From Paramecium sonneborni (Eukaryota > Ciliophora > Oligohymenophorea > Peniculida > Parameciidae), in assembly GCA_905182985.1 (NCBI GenBank), contig CAJJDN010000151.1, positions 6,766 through 70,765 of the forward strand: a stretch of 64,000 bases of DNA, written 5' to 3'. The notes beneath the pieces are model-generated. The model searched no databases. It was not told the origin of the DNA and was given only the letters and a program-made list of their open reading frames with translations. The translations under genes were made by a program, and so were the position numbers. Below are positions 38,345 to 50,204 of this stretch, piece by piece; within the stretch, counting starts at the first letter, position 1; every line of letters begins with the position of its first letter.

Positions 38345-38827
38345 TATTTTAAAGGAATAAATGTTTGGGGCTTAGGTTGAAAATTCTTTGGTTCTAAAAA
38401 AGAGATGAAGAAATATTTCAATGGTTAGATAAAAATAAAAAAATCGAAATATATTTTGTGACAGAATGTTCATCAATAGAATAAGAAGGATTTAACATTT
38501 ATTAGAAATTGGAAGATATATAAATTTATTTTCAGAAAATGTCAGAAATGTTTGATCATAAGCTTAAGGAATCAAGAAAATTAACTTAGCCTCTTAAGTT
38601 CTGGGATTGTATTTATGATATCAATTTTTTTTATAATTTTAGTTTTTTTTGGTTTTTCCAATAGTCTAATTTAATTTCTTGTTCTCATTTCTAGGTTGTT
38701 TCGGAGCTAATTTTCATCATTCTTATTTGTTCTTAATAGTGTTTTAAACTTTAATTACAATTTCTTTAACTTAGCAAAGATTACATTCCTAATAAGAACT
38801 TCAAATATTCGAAATTGATTTTTTGAT
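38345..38827 (+). CDS. Possible ORF fragment, about 160 codons
   Basis: A plus-strand frame without TGA containing EEIFQWLDKNKKIEIYFV, a charged helix (QKMSEMFDHKLKESRKLTQ) and then hydrophobic residues. No convincing ATG is in frame, so it may be an internal exon or a remnant. Not recognised. Confidence 0.3.
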
Positions 38828-39262
38828 TGGCTTTATTGTGTGGAAAATAAGTTTTCACTAACATTAATACGAATATGAGAATTGTTGAAATTATTTGTTA
38901 TTATTACATTTATTTCATATCACCTTTTCTATAAAAATAGGTATCAATAATTTCTTTTGATTATTTACCTTATAATTTATTCATTATAAAATTTTATAAT
39001 AGAAAAATAAATTTAAATATATTCTCTATACTTAAAGAAATATTTGGCTGTTATTTTATAGATACCTATCTAAAAGGACTCATAAAAAGATATTTTATTT
39101 ATGATTGATGTAATTTAATTTAAAAGCTCAATTTTTGGGAAAAAATTGATATAAAATTATTTTTTTTAATTATAAAAAGATACTACTTTATATTAGAATA
39201 AGCTAAATTAAATTCTATTATATAGGTTTTTAAATATATATGTATAATAAATTATAATAGTA

Positions 39263-39589
39263 TCAGTATCCTTTGGACTTAAGGCTTATTAAGCCTTCTA
39301 AATAATGTATGTCTTATTCAACCCCATCATTTAATAAGTCTTGAGTATTAAGAAAAGCATTCTAGAAACTAAGAGCTCTGTAGTAATAGTAAAAAAGTTC
39401 TCTCAATAATTCAGATTGAAACTCATGCTTAAGGGAGGCAATAAGAGTCTTAGTGTCTTAAGTTTGAATATCTTTAACATCAGCTATTACTTCTTGAACT
39501 TATTCTAATGTATATTTGCCCTTTACAAAGTAATAAGCTGCATAAAGCATTTATACAAGACCTGGTGTTTATACAATGATTTCTTCCAT
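39263..39589 (-). CDS. Small soluble helical protein, 108 residues
   Basis: One uninterrupted frame, MEEIIVQTPGLVQMLYAAY to GLISLKSKGY, ended by TGA. Composition is ordinary and soluble, mostly helical, with an aromatic run (ELFYYYYRALSF). Base composition is less AT-biased than the flanks, which supports coding. Not recognised; no targeting signal seen. Confidence 0.65.
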
Positions 39590-40606
39590 TTTTTATTTAA
39601 ATTAATAATAATAATCGAAATGATTTATCAATGCAAATTTTTAATTGATATATTTCTATAACTTTTTATAATAAATTACTTTTATTTAAGATTTTAGTTG
39701 CAAGTTGAATAATTTTTTTGATTCCTTATACTATTTAATATTTCTAACAAATAGATATTATCAAGTTTCTTCTGAATCTCTTTTAATTGTTAATCCAAAA
39801 AAATATTTAGGAAAATAAATATGATTTGAAATCTAATTTTCTTAAATATTAATATCTAATAGAATAAAACTTATGTACTATTAGCTTATATAATACTAGA
39901 TTTAATGATTAAAATAAGATAAACCAAGGAAATTAGATCCATATGAAACCTAGTCGTACGTTTATATTTTCTTAATTATTTTATTTTTCAATAAGCAATT
40001 TTTTTTTCTTTAAATATAAATATATCGAAATTTATTCCAACCTAAAATGTTACTTTAATTTTCTTTAGTGATAATTTAGTCTTCCTTTCTTTGGGTTTTA
40101 AAACTTACGATATAATAATTTGAATTAAAATTTTTGAAAAAATAAGAATGTATTGAAAAATAAGAACTAATATTGTTTAAAAAAAGAATAATCTTTATAT
40201 ATTGACTACAATATATATGAAAATGAGTGTGTGATTAGATATTTCATCAAGAATTTATTAACTAAGGTTTGGATTGGCCTATTAAATTGAAAAATTTTAA
40301 AAACTATTATGTCGTAATAATATATTAGTTATCAAATAGCATATTAGATTATATAAATTCTGAAAATGATTCAATCCATATAAATAATAAAACAAATATA
40401 TTCCGTTGTATTTTTCGAAGTGAAAAAGAATTTAGAAATAGTTTTAATAAATGTATATAATTAATTAATGAGAAAATCGATGTTAACAAATTTTGAGCAA
40501 TAAAATTTAATTATAATTATATTAAGAAATTATTTTGAATTTGAGATTTTCTTAAATTGATTAAATTGTATTATGGAAATAGTATTGAATATTAAAATTT
40601 TAAAAT
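39590..40606. other. Intergenic, at most a short ORF
   Basis: AT-rich. A minus-strand frame ending at 39628 (LKEIQKKLDNIYLLEILNS...) is open for about 65 codons and coding-like, but has no clear start. The rest holds nothing I can support. The right end must contain the promoter of the next gene. Confidence 0.4.
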
Positions 40607-43600
40607 ATGTTTATTCCATTATTGATAGCAATAAGTGTAGCAAGAGATCTTACAATATACCCAATAGCTAATGAGTTGTGGATAAATGATCTTAAAGATA
40701 TATTTGGAAGTATTGATAACCCAAGTTATGAATTGACACCAATGGATTCTCCATTTGTTTTAGTGGACAGCATAAATCTCGTAGGTATCATTTATTGTTA
40801 ATAATATCAAATAGGTTTTTCAAATCATACTATGAACGAATAACCAAAAAGTTTAGTAAGCAATAGCAAATTTACATTATTTGCAGTCCTAAATCAATAG
40901 AATACTGTATATTGGACTAAATAGTATAATTTAATTAAAATGTAGTACTTTGCCAGCAGAGACACCTTCATTCTAGGGATAGATTAAATTAAATGAAACT
41001 TGTTATAATCTTGACTTCATCGATGACACTACAATAATAATAGATTGTCTAGATTCAAAATAATTTAATTAGTTTGCTTTTTTATAATTAGGTACTGGTA
41101 CAAAGCAAACAAAACTCTTAGATAAAAATAGCATAAGTCAAACTTCAATAACTTTTAGGAAAATTAATGTTCTTAATGATGATTCTGTATTGCTTGGATA
41201 ATCAAGTGTAGATTTATCTTAAATAGATGTGTATGATTTGAATTCCATGAGTAATACAGGTCATTAATTAAATACAACTATTATTACTAAATTGGCTTAG
41301 ATAAAGGATAAATAATATAAATTTAGGTTGGTTGATTTTATATCTAAATTTGGGCTTGTTTATGTTCTAGATGAGACAAGATTAATGATTTTATCATATA
41401 AAGAGGAATGGAAATTAAGTCTCTAAATTCCATTATAGAGCAAAGGTGTGGCATTTGATGTAAATATAGTATCAGATTTGAATGGAAAAGAGAAATTTGA
41501 ATTGGTAATACTTACTCAAAATGGAAAATTATATTATTACACAGATTTCGTAAGTTCTCCTATAGAAATCAATATTGTAGGTTAAAGTATATAAATATCG
41601 AATTCGTATGTATTGGTTTAATAAGATGACAATTTATTACAAATTAACTTAAATGATAAACAAATTGTTAAATCTAAAATTTGGAATAAAAATAAATTTG
41701 TAGTATCTGGTTTGTATTCTACTTTGATTGAAGTAGATAATACATCTACTAAGAAATACATATTAAGTAATGGTTATATTTAAGGATCATCAAAATCTAC
41801 AACATTTACATAATCTTAAATAACATTAAAGGCAACATACATTGACACTTAATAAGAGTAAAAAATAGAAGTTTCTAAAATAACTTATCAATTTTTGAAT
41901 AATTAAGATTAGACTCTTTATAAAATAAATACTCCAAGCTTATTTTAGAATGCATTATAAGGTAATCTATATTATGAATATTTGGATCCATTTTTATCTG
42001 GACCAAATTAAAAATATTCTTCTTCAGAATCAGGTTCAAATCATATAATTATTAATTTTTTTAGATAAATTCAGTAATCACATATACTATTTCCAACAGA
42101 TATTGTATTTTAGGAAACTATTGCTACAGATTACCATTAAGCAATTTTAGTATTTTAAAAAAGAAATTTAACTATTTAATTATGGGGTTGCAGTTTCTTT
42201 GTACCAAAAAGTGAATGTTTACCTTTAACTATATTAATAGATAATGATATTTAATTAACTAAAAATACATTTTCTGTTTGGAGTTATGAAAAAGATATAT
42301 ATTTTGCATTTTAAAGTAAATCAAATGAAGTTGAGATATGGTAAATAGCACCAGAAATTATTCAACGTATTTAAAAGATTAAAAATAAAAATGAAAATAT
42401 GAAATAAATTGTGGGATCAAATAAAAATTTTTATATATTATACGAAAAAGGAGAAATTGAAGTTTATGAATTAGGATAATTAGTAGAAATAATAATTCCA
42501 CCAGAACCTGGTTTATAGATTTTTAATAATCCATATCATAGTAGTCAAATATTGATAGTAAAAACAAAATCAACATTTATTGTTTATAGATTTTATTTTA
42601 TAAGTCAAGAAATAGAATACTTTCCTAATTTTGATTCAGAAATATTTATATCTATTTATGATTAATCATTTATTGTTGTAAGTCCAACAATGATAAAAGA
42701 ATATCTGATGACACCCTAATAAATAAAATTGGTTAAATAATTACCATTGTATGATTATAAAATAATTAATCCAATTTATGCAGTTTAATCTAAACATAAT
42801 GGACTTCTATTTATTCCATGTGAATAAGATGGTAAAATAAATTTTTTAGTTTATGAACCTCAGATATTAGCACATGATGCTTTAATTTGGATTATTAATT
42901 CAAATATTTAAGGAGATCTTAAAAATGTTATTATGTCAGTAGATGGATTCTAAACATCCTTATTCTTTTATCAATATGATAAATAAAATTATCTCTATTA
43001 AATTTTGAAGAGAACTCAAGCAACTTCCCTACTGGAATCTACTGATAAATTTAATGATTATTGTTAGTAAGTTGATTATTTTTTTTCAGTTTCTAATTCT
43101 TTTGTTAAAGAAGATTTTACAACTAATTTAACTGTAATAAATAGAATGGATAATATTAGTATAGTAGATACAAATTTAAAATAAGTACTTTTAGGTGAAT
43201 AGAACTCAACTAATTATTTATCATTAGGAGTTGATTGGTATAAAGGATAAGTAGTAACCATTAAAGCATTGTGTAGTTAATGTCCATAAGAAATAGTCCT
43301 TAATTAACCAATATATCCTATTAGTTATAACTTTCTTGAAAATTCAAGAATCATAACCAAGTTTGATGATGATCACGAAGTTGTAATTACTTAAAATGAA
43401 CTTATTATTATTGGACCAAATCTAAAACCAACTCTTAATTTATATTTGTAATAAGAATATCAAACAATTGCTGTTCATCCTAGATAAAATTATATTATTT
43501 TATCAGCTAAAAATGATAAGAATACAAATTTACTCATGATATCTTGTAAAAGTGCATATTCTTGTTCATAAATGTAAACTAAAACTATATAATTATCTGG

Positions 43601-44715
43601 TGTTACTCAAATGTATATTATTTAGGAAGACTTTTTATTTGTTAGTACAACATCAGATTTAGTTATATATCATATTACATATACTTAGAACTCATGGACT
43701 ATTGAATGGAAATCTTCAATCAATTTAGCTACATATCCTCCTTGTAAAGATATCAATTATTTTGTTGTATATTAAATCTACACTGATAATAAGCCAGAAT
43801 ATTCTGTTGTTTTATTAGATTCAACTAATCAAATCTTGTTTCTATTTTATAAAATTAAAAATGGATCATTAAGTTTAATTAATTCTGGAATTCGCAATTT
43901 ATACAATGAGATTATCAATAAATCATAGTATGCATAAAAAGATACAAAATTCATTTAATTATTGACATATTCTCAAATTGAGAAAACTTCAGCATAATTT
44001 ATCTTTTTTAAGACTATTTTAATAACTAATAATGTTGCTTCATATGGAATGCAATTCTAATTTAATTTCAATTATGATTATCATGAGAGTCAAATTCTAT
44101 TTATTGTAAATCAATATGCTGATTGGATTACTATTCCTCTGGCATCCATTAAATCTAATAAATTATGTATTCCATATTCAAATGGATTTAATTCAGTAAT
44201 ATTATATTACAATATACCAATTTCATCATCATTAATTATTAAACCTCCAACAATCACATCTATATCAGGTATTCATAGCAATGTTTTACCTTCAAACATT
44301 CCTTTAGTTGTTAATGTTTTCAATACAGGTAATCAACATTACTATTTATTAACTAATTTATAACGATATCAAGATAAGATATGTGTCAATCTATATCAAC
44401 TCTACGTTTCCCCTGTACTTGCTGTTTCTAACACAGTTTCATTAGATCTTAAACAGAAAATTACAGTTATAGTGGCAAATGATTTTAGTAATGCTTATAA
44501 ATAAGTTGCTTTGAAATCGCTTTATGAACCAATTGAAGAACCTGCTAAGTAATCTAATTTATTTAAATTTTAGTATTGGATGGATTATTACAGGGATTGT
44601 ATTTGCAGGTTTCCTAGCAGTTGTAATGTTATTTTATGTGATGAGAAGAAGAGCTATACGTTAATCATTTTCAAATTATTAACCTATGTAGGATTAACAA
44701 TTAAGAAATCTATGA
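40607..44715 (+). CDS. Large type I membrane protein, paralogue A
   Basis: 1,353 residues with introns of 22 and 25 nt, exactly 1,354 codons. A signal peptide (MFIPLLIAISVARDL) leads a very long ectodomain rich in beta-type, Ile/Gln/Asn-rich repeats, suggestive of beta-propeller and Ig-like blades. One C-terminal helix (IGWIITGIVFAGFLAVVMLFY) and a short basic, Gln-rich tail end the protein. A block DWYKGQVVTIKALCSQCPQ with a CxxC pair recurs in the gene at 59875 as DWFKGQIIKYQAECQQCQD, so the two are paralogues about 15 kb apart. I do not recognise the family outside ciliates. It is probably exported or at the surface. Confidence 0.85.
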
Positions 44716-45540
44716 CATATTAATTAATAAGTTTGTGTAACATTAAGTTTTTATAATAATTTATATTTTAATATATTATATATTATTTTTATTAATCAAG
44801 TTACTATACATACTTCATTAGATAAACTGTAAAATATTTACTAAAATATTAATTTCTTTTTCATTTTTTTTTTTAAACTTATAATAAGATTTTATTATAA
44901 AAACCAAAATCTAATATGATATTAGTTTGATATTATTTAATTTTATAGAGATAATTTTTGAGATCAAGTAATTAATGATATAATAAAAATAAAAGTAAAA
45001 AGAATTTAATGAAAAGTTTATTTAGAAAGCAAATACGGAAATATTGTAAAGAATCTTTTTTCATTATCGGACCATGAATTTACTCTAATTTTCACAGAGT
45101 TCAGTGGTCGTAAATAATAAGTTCCAATGAGAAATACATAATGTATTTATGATATAGAAGAACTGATATTAAATAATTATAGAAAAATGATAGGGTTTTA
45201 ATATTGATAAAGATTTGTGGAAGACTATTTTTTGAAGAACAATGGAATATTACTAATGAAGCATGTGAAACAGTGCTTCCTCAATAATTAAAGAAAATTT
45301 ATTGTAACAATGTGAAAAAGTATGATATACATCAAGATTTTATTGATTAACTTGAAGCAATCTATTTTATTTATTTATTATAATTATAACAATATCAATT
45401 CTTTTTTAATTTACATCATAAATAATAAAAAATAATTAAAACTGAAGGTTTGGAAATTTTAATATTTTAATAAATATGATGAATTATTTGATATGATGTA
45501 TTAATGATTATAAATAATCTAATTAAACAAATAAGAGTTG
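44716..45540. other. Intergenic, possible ORF of about 90 codons
   Basis: Tail-to-tail spacer between the large type I gene and the leftward receptor-like gene. A plus-strand stretch at about 45205-45480 (KICGRLFFEEQWNITNEAC...) is open and partly coding-like, but without start or known family. Confidence 0.35.
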
Positions 45541-47896
45541 TCATAATAATAAATCAATTTGTTAAGCTAATTAGGATGCATAAAGTTTTGGATTGGCTGA
45601 TGCTTCATTAGAAGAGATCAAAAATTAATCTAAAATTCCTCCTAAACTAGCAATCAAATATCCATTACGAGTCTTATTCATATTTGGTAATATGTTAATT
45701 GGATTTTCAGCTTCCATATGAATTAAATTAAATGAAAAAGCCCATAAATATTAATCTCTTAAAATTATAAGATCTTGATTTAATGTATTGAGGAATTCCT
45801 ATTTAATTTTTGGATTCATCTTCATTTTACTTGAAATATCTTAACCTCCTTTGATTTCTTCATCAATTTGACCAACTTGATATGTAAAAAAACCTTAGAT
45901 TGAAAAACCTTATTATTCTAACATGATAGAATTCAATAAATTTTTCTATATAATGATTGTATATTGATTACTCTAATTCACAATTGAATAGAGTCCTAAC
46001 ATCGGTGGAATAAATGATTATTAAGTTAATATATTTGAATTATATATAGCTTATAATAAGTGTCTTATTAAATATCTTTTAGCTTAATTGTTAATAATGT
46101 AGATAAGTACTTCTCCATCATATGTAGTGAAACTATTTGTTTATAATTTCAATCTTGAATGTTATAATTGTTCAACAATATTTTAATTTAATTACTAATC
46201 AAATGATGTAATAAAATTATTAATTGATAAAATTTATAAAAGAAAACAGATTCAGCATAGCTTGTACAAATGATTTCAGAAGCATTGAATGAAGTATCAT
46301 TATCGAAATATAAAATGCTCTACCTCATATGTTTCATATGATAATGTGTTAAATTTGTAGTTATTCTTGTTATAATAAAATCGTTGTTCATTTCTCGAAT
46401 TATTTTGAATATGACAAGGAATTCATTTAATTTTAACTTAATCTAATTATTTTCTAGTTCAGATGTTAACTTTGCAACTCTAATTATAATTATAGTTATA
46501 ATTTATACAATTCTTCATTATCTAAACATGTTTTTCTTTAAGCTACACTATTATCTCTTGTAGTTCCTTGAATATAAGAAAGATAATGTGTTTTTACTAT
46601 TGAAGATTCTCTCGTTATGTTTGTCATAGAGCTCAATGCTCTAACTTCTACTTTAGGTAAAGAAAGTTCTGCAATTCCAGATTTTTATTTTTACAATTTC
46701 TTGTTTAAATAATCTTGAATTGTTGGTTCTTAATATATCTTATTAAACTTAAACACACTCCTCCCAATGACATTGGTATAGCTAAAGAATAAAAAGCAAT
46801 TGTGTATGATTTTTTATTAGTATCAGCCAATGATATAATAGTCAAAATCAGCATCTAATAAAAAATATATATTTAATTTATACTGGTACTATTCTAATAA
46901 TTAGAAAAGTTATTATACAGATTAAATTCACTTTATACTTTTATCTTAAATGCGAGAAGTCAAATCTTTTCCCAAAACTTCTCTTAATCTATGAATTTAT
47001 GTATTCTCTATAAATATTTCTATTATATTTTTAATTGTTAAAATTATTAAAAATAATGTTATTCTTATTTTTTTATATATTTAATTTACTTAGAAATATA
47101 ACCAATACAAGTCCAAATAATTGTAATAAATGTAACTGAAATAAGAATTAGCAAGAATACTGTAAATACATTCCCGGTAATAATGAACACGTTCCATTTT
47201 TGTTAAATCCTATAGCATTTGATAAGTAAGCCAAAAGTGCAAGAAAGCTAGAACCTGACACAATAGCCAAATGTCTTAATTTATAGTTGTTAATGAATTT
47301 AGAGCTTAAAATCCCTAATTATTCTAAAGAATAAAGGTTGATATTTGTGAAATAAGCAAAAGATGTAAATACATTTAATATTCCTATTGTGATACAACCT
47401 GGACCATCCTTATTCATAGATATCTTATTCATCAAAATAAAATTAGGAAAGAAATAAAAAAAATGAGAACATTCATTCTAAAATGAGTACATATTAAATT
47501 GTATGACCTTGTCTTTCATGAAGTTATTTTATTCTACAAATAAGTAGCAAAATCAGAATTGTCAATGCTAAAGACAAGGAGTTTAGTAGTATCACAAAAC
47601 TCGAAAAGTAGAATCCTCATTTGCAATCATTAAAATTAAAATATATGAATATATCATTGTTACTCTTACTATTTGATCAAATCCACTACCTTTAACAAAA
47701 GGTTATTATCAGTATCACATTCTGAAAATTGCCAACTAAAAGAACTATGATTTTGCGACAATTCCTTATTTTTATTTTTTGAGGTATCATTATTCTTATA
47801 GATTGAGAAAATGCTTCTCAAATAATAACAGTAAATTAATAATAATAACTTAATAACCTTACTATAATTAACCGAAACAAAAGAATAGAACTACAT
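45541..47896 (-). CDS. Seven-helix receptor-like (GPCR-like) protein with long C-terminal region
   Basis: The N terminus (MQFYSFVSVNYSKVIKLLL) resembles a signal peptide, followed by a short polar stretch. Then hydrophobic segments appear in GPCR-like order: SFVILLNSLSLALTILILLL, MNVLIFFISFLILF, CITIGILNVFTSFAYF, LAIVSGSSFLALLAYLSNA, FITIIWTCIGYI, VNLICIITFLIIRI, and YTIAFYSLAIPMSLGGVCLS. This is closest in feel to cAMP-receptor/secretin-type receptors. A long cytosolic part follows (HMRQSILYFDNDTSFNASE; LWAFSFNLIHMEAENP; NGYLIASLGGILDQFL). Several small introns are needed, one of only 17 nt (46454-46470). The exon chain near 46200 is not fully resolved, so the 3' part could be a separate gene. 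Confidence 0.55.
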
Positions 47897-49032
47897 CTAC
47901 AAGGAACAAGTAAATATTTACATCTTTAATCATTTACTATCAATGTTTGCTCTTGCCTTATCTACTAATACAATACTCCGTTTGTTCAAAAGACAACGAC
48001 TCAACGTGCTGAGTTTTTTTTCAGCAACATTCGAAAACTGCCCATAAATCTAAATTTCACTTTATAATCCTCTCTTTTTAAGTCCATCTAATTTAAGCAT
48101 TTAGTACATGTTAGTGCAATTTCCTTGATCTAATTGATATCATATTAATTATGAAAATCTAAGATTTTTTTAGCAAACTCCGATAAAAATATGAATTATA
48201 TGGGATTTAATTAAACTTAGAAGGTAACATTTGTATTATTACAATTATCATAGAACTTTTGTTCACCCCTTTTCTTCTTATAATACCAATAAAAATCTAT
48301 ATAGAAGGAAAAATTACTTTTCTGCAGAATTATGTTGTAATAATAATTATTTTAAAACCTATTTGGTTCTTGGCCTGTTTTAAAAATTTCAATTTTAATT
48401 CTATCAAAAGATAAGAGTTGCAAAATTCTTCTTGAATCTAATCCGATTAATTATTCTCCTCTAAGAAATATTTAAATTAATAAAAGAAATCTAAAAACTT
48501 TGAAATATTTCCATATGAAATAACCAATAATAAGAATAGTGAATAATATTTAATTTATTAAAATATCAAGTATTTTTTATAAGGAGTTAATTCTTATACA
48601 TAGAACTAATTTTAATATTGAGCTTTATGTGTTAGTAGTAGACAAGTTCTAATAATCCACATAATATTAATTAATAAAAAGAAATTATTGAATTTTAGGA
48701 GATAATTCTATTCTTCTTAATTCTATAAGCAATCAATAAAAAAAAATGCTATTACCGTGTGAATTAAAAAGAAAACAAAGGTAATTGCTTGCCTAATCTC
48801 AATTTAAAAAAAAGATATCATAAACACTAAAAATAGAAATGGCTAACTATCTTTAAAAACTTAAGATACAATTATTTTAACACCAAAACATAAAAATAGA
48901 TTTTTGAAAACTCATATAAATTTTAATTTATATTATTTTTATATGATCGGAATCAATAGCACTTCGATATCAACTAAAAAATTCTTTTTCTTTCTTTTAA
49001 ATTACCTATTGATAAGAAGTTTTTTCTATAAA
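47862..49032. repeat. Left copy of 1,171-bp contig overlap (assembly join 2)
   Basis: Identical by eye to 49034-50204 (offset 1172), with a single N at 49033. The left copy ends exactly at the N while the right copy continues, as expected when two overlapping contig ends are joined without merging. It holds the start of the receptor-like gene, the ABC remnant and the 3' end of the type II membrane protein gene. Confidence 0.95.
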
Positions 49033-49033
49033 N

Positions 49034-50204
49034 CTATAATTAACCGAAACAAAAGAATAGAACTACATCTACAAGGAACAAGTAAATATTTACATCTTTA
49101 ATCATTTACTATCAATGTTTGCTCTTGCCTTATCTACTAATACAATACTCCGTTTGTTCAAAAGACAACGACTCAACGTGCTGAGTTTTTTTTCAGCAAC
49201 ATTCGAAAACTGCCCATAAATCTAAATTTCACTTTATAATCCTCTCTTTTTAAGTCCATCTAATTTAAGCATTTAGTACATGTTAGTGCAATTTCCTTGA
49301 TCTAATTGATATCATATTAATTATGAAAATCTAAGATTTTTTTAGCAAACTCCGATAAAAATATGAATTATATGGGATTTAATTAAACTTAGAAGGTAAC
49401 ATTTGTATTATTACAATTATCATAGAACTTTTGTTCACCCCTTTTCTTCTTATAATACCAATAAAAATCTATATAGAAGGAAAAATTACTTTTCTGCAGA
49501 ATTATGTTGTAATAATAATTATTTTAAAACCTATTTGGTTCTTGGCCTGTTTTAAAAATTTCAATTTTAATTCTATCAAAAGATAAGAGTTGCAAAATTC
49601 TTCTTGAATCTAATCCGATTAATTATTCTCCTCTAAGAAATATTTAAATTAATAAAAGAAATCTAAAAACTTTGAAATATTTCCATATGAAATAACCAAT
49701 AATAAGAATAGTGAATAATATTTAATTTATTAAAATATCAAGTATTTTTTATAAGGAGTTAATTCTTATACATAGAACTAATTTTAATATTGAGCTTTAT
49801 GTGTTAGTAGTAGACAAGTTCTAATAATCCACATAATATTAATTAATAAAAAGAAATTATTGAATTTTAGGAGATAATTCTATTCTTCTTAATTCTATAA
49901 GCAATCAATAAAAAAAAATGCTATTACCGTGTGAATTAAAAAGAAAACAAAGGTAATTGCTTGCCTAATCTCAATTTAAAAAAAAGATATCATAAACACT
50001 AAAAATAGAAATGGCTAACTATCTTTAAAAACTTAAGATACAATTATTTTAACACCAAAACATAAAAATAGATTTTTGAAAACTCATATAAATTTTAATT
50101 TATATTATTTTTATATGATCGGAATCAATAGCACTTCGATATCAACTAAAAAATTCTTTTTCTTTCTTTTAAATTACCTATTGATAAGAAGTTTTTTCTA
50201 TAAA
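49034..50204. repeat. Right copy of 1,171-bp contig overlap (assembly join 2)
   Basis: Same sequence as 47862-49032. Only one copy should exist in the chromosome if the join is an artefact. Confidence 0.95.
49102..50050 (-). pseudogene. Decayed ABC-transporter (ABCC-like) nucleotide-binding-domain tail
   Basis: The 3' end reads DYKFSNVAEKKLSTLSRC then LLNKRSIVLVDKARANIDSK and TGA, across a 23-nt intron. This matches the ABCC signature/Walker B/D-loop order (SVGxRQLxxLARALL...IVLxDEATANIDSK), but the signature is eroded, Walker B ends DK instead of DE, and the protein stops right at the D-loop. Upstream are hydrophobic stretches (ILFTILIIGYFIWKYF) in a frame interrupted by TGA (near 49970 and 49910), and no Walker A was found. 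It also appears at 47930-48878 in the overlap copy. An ATPase would not work in this form. Confidence 0.5.
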
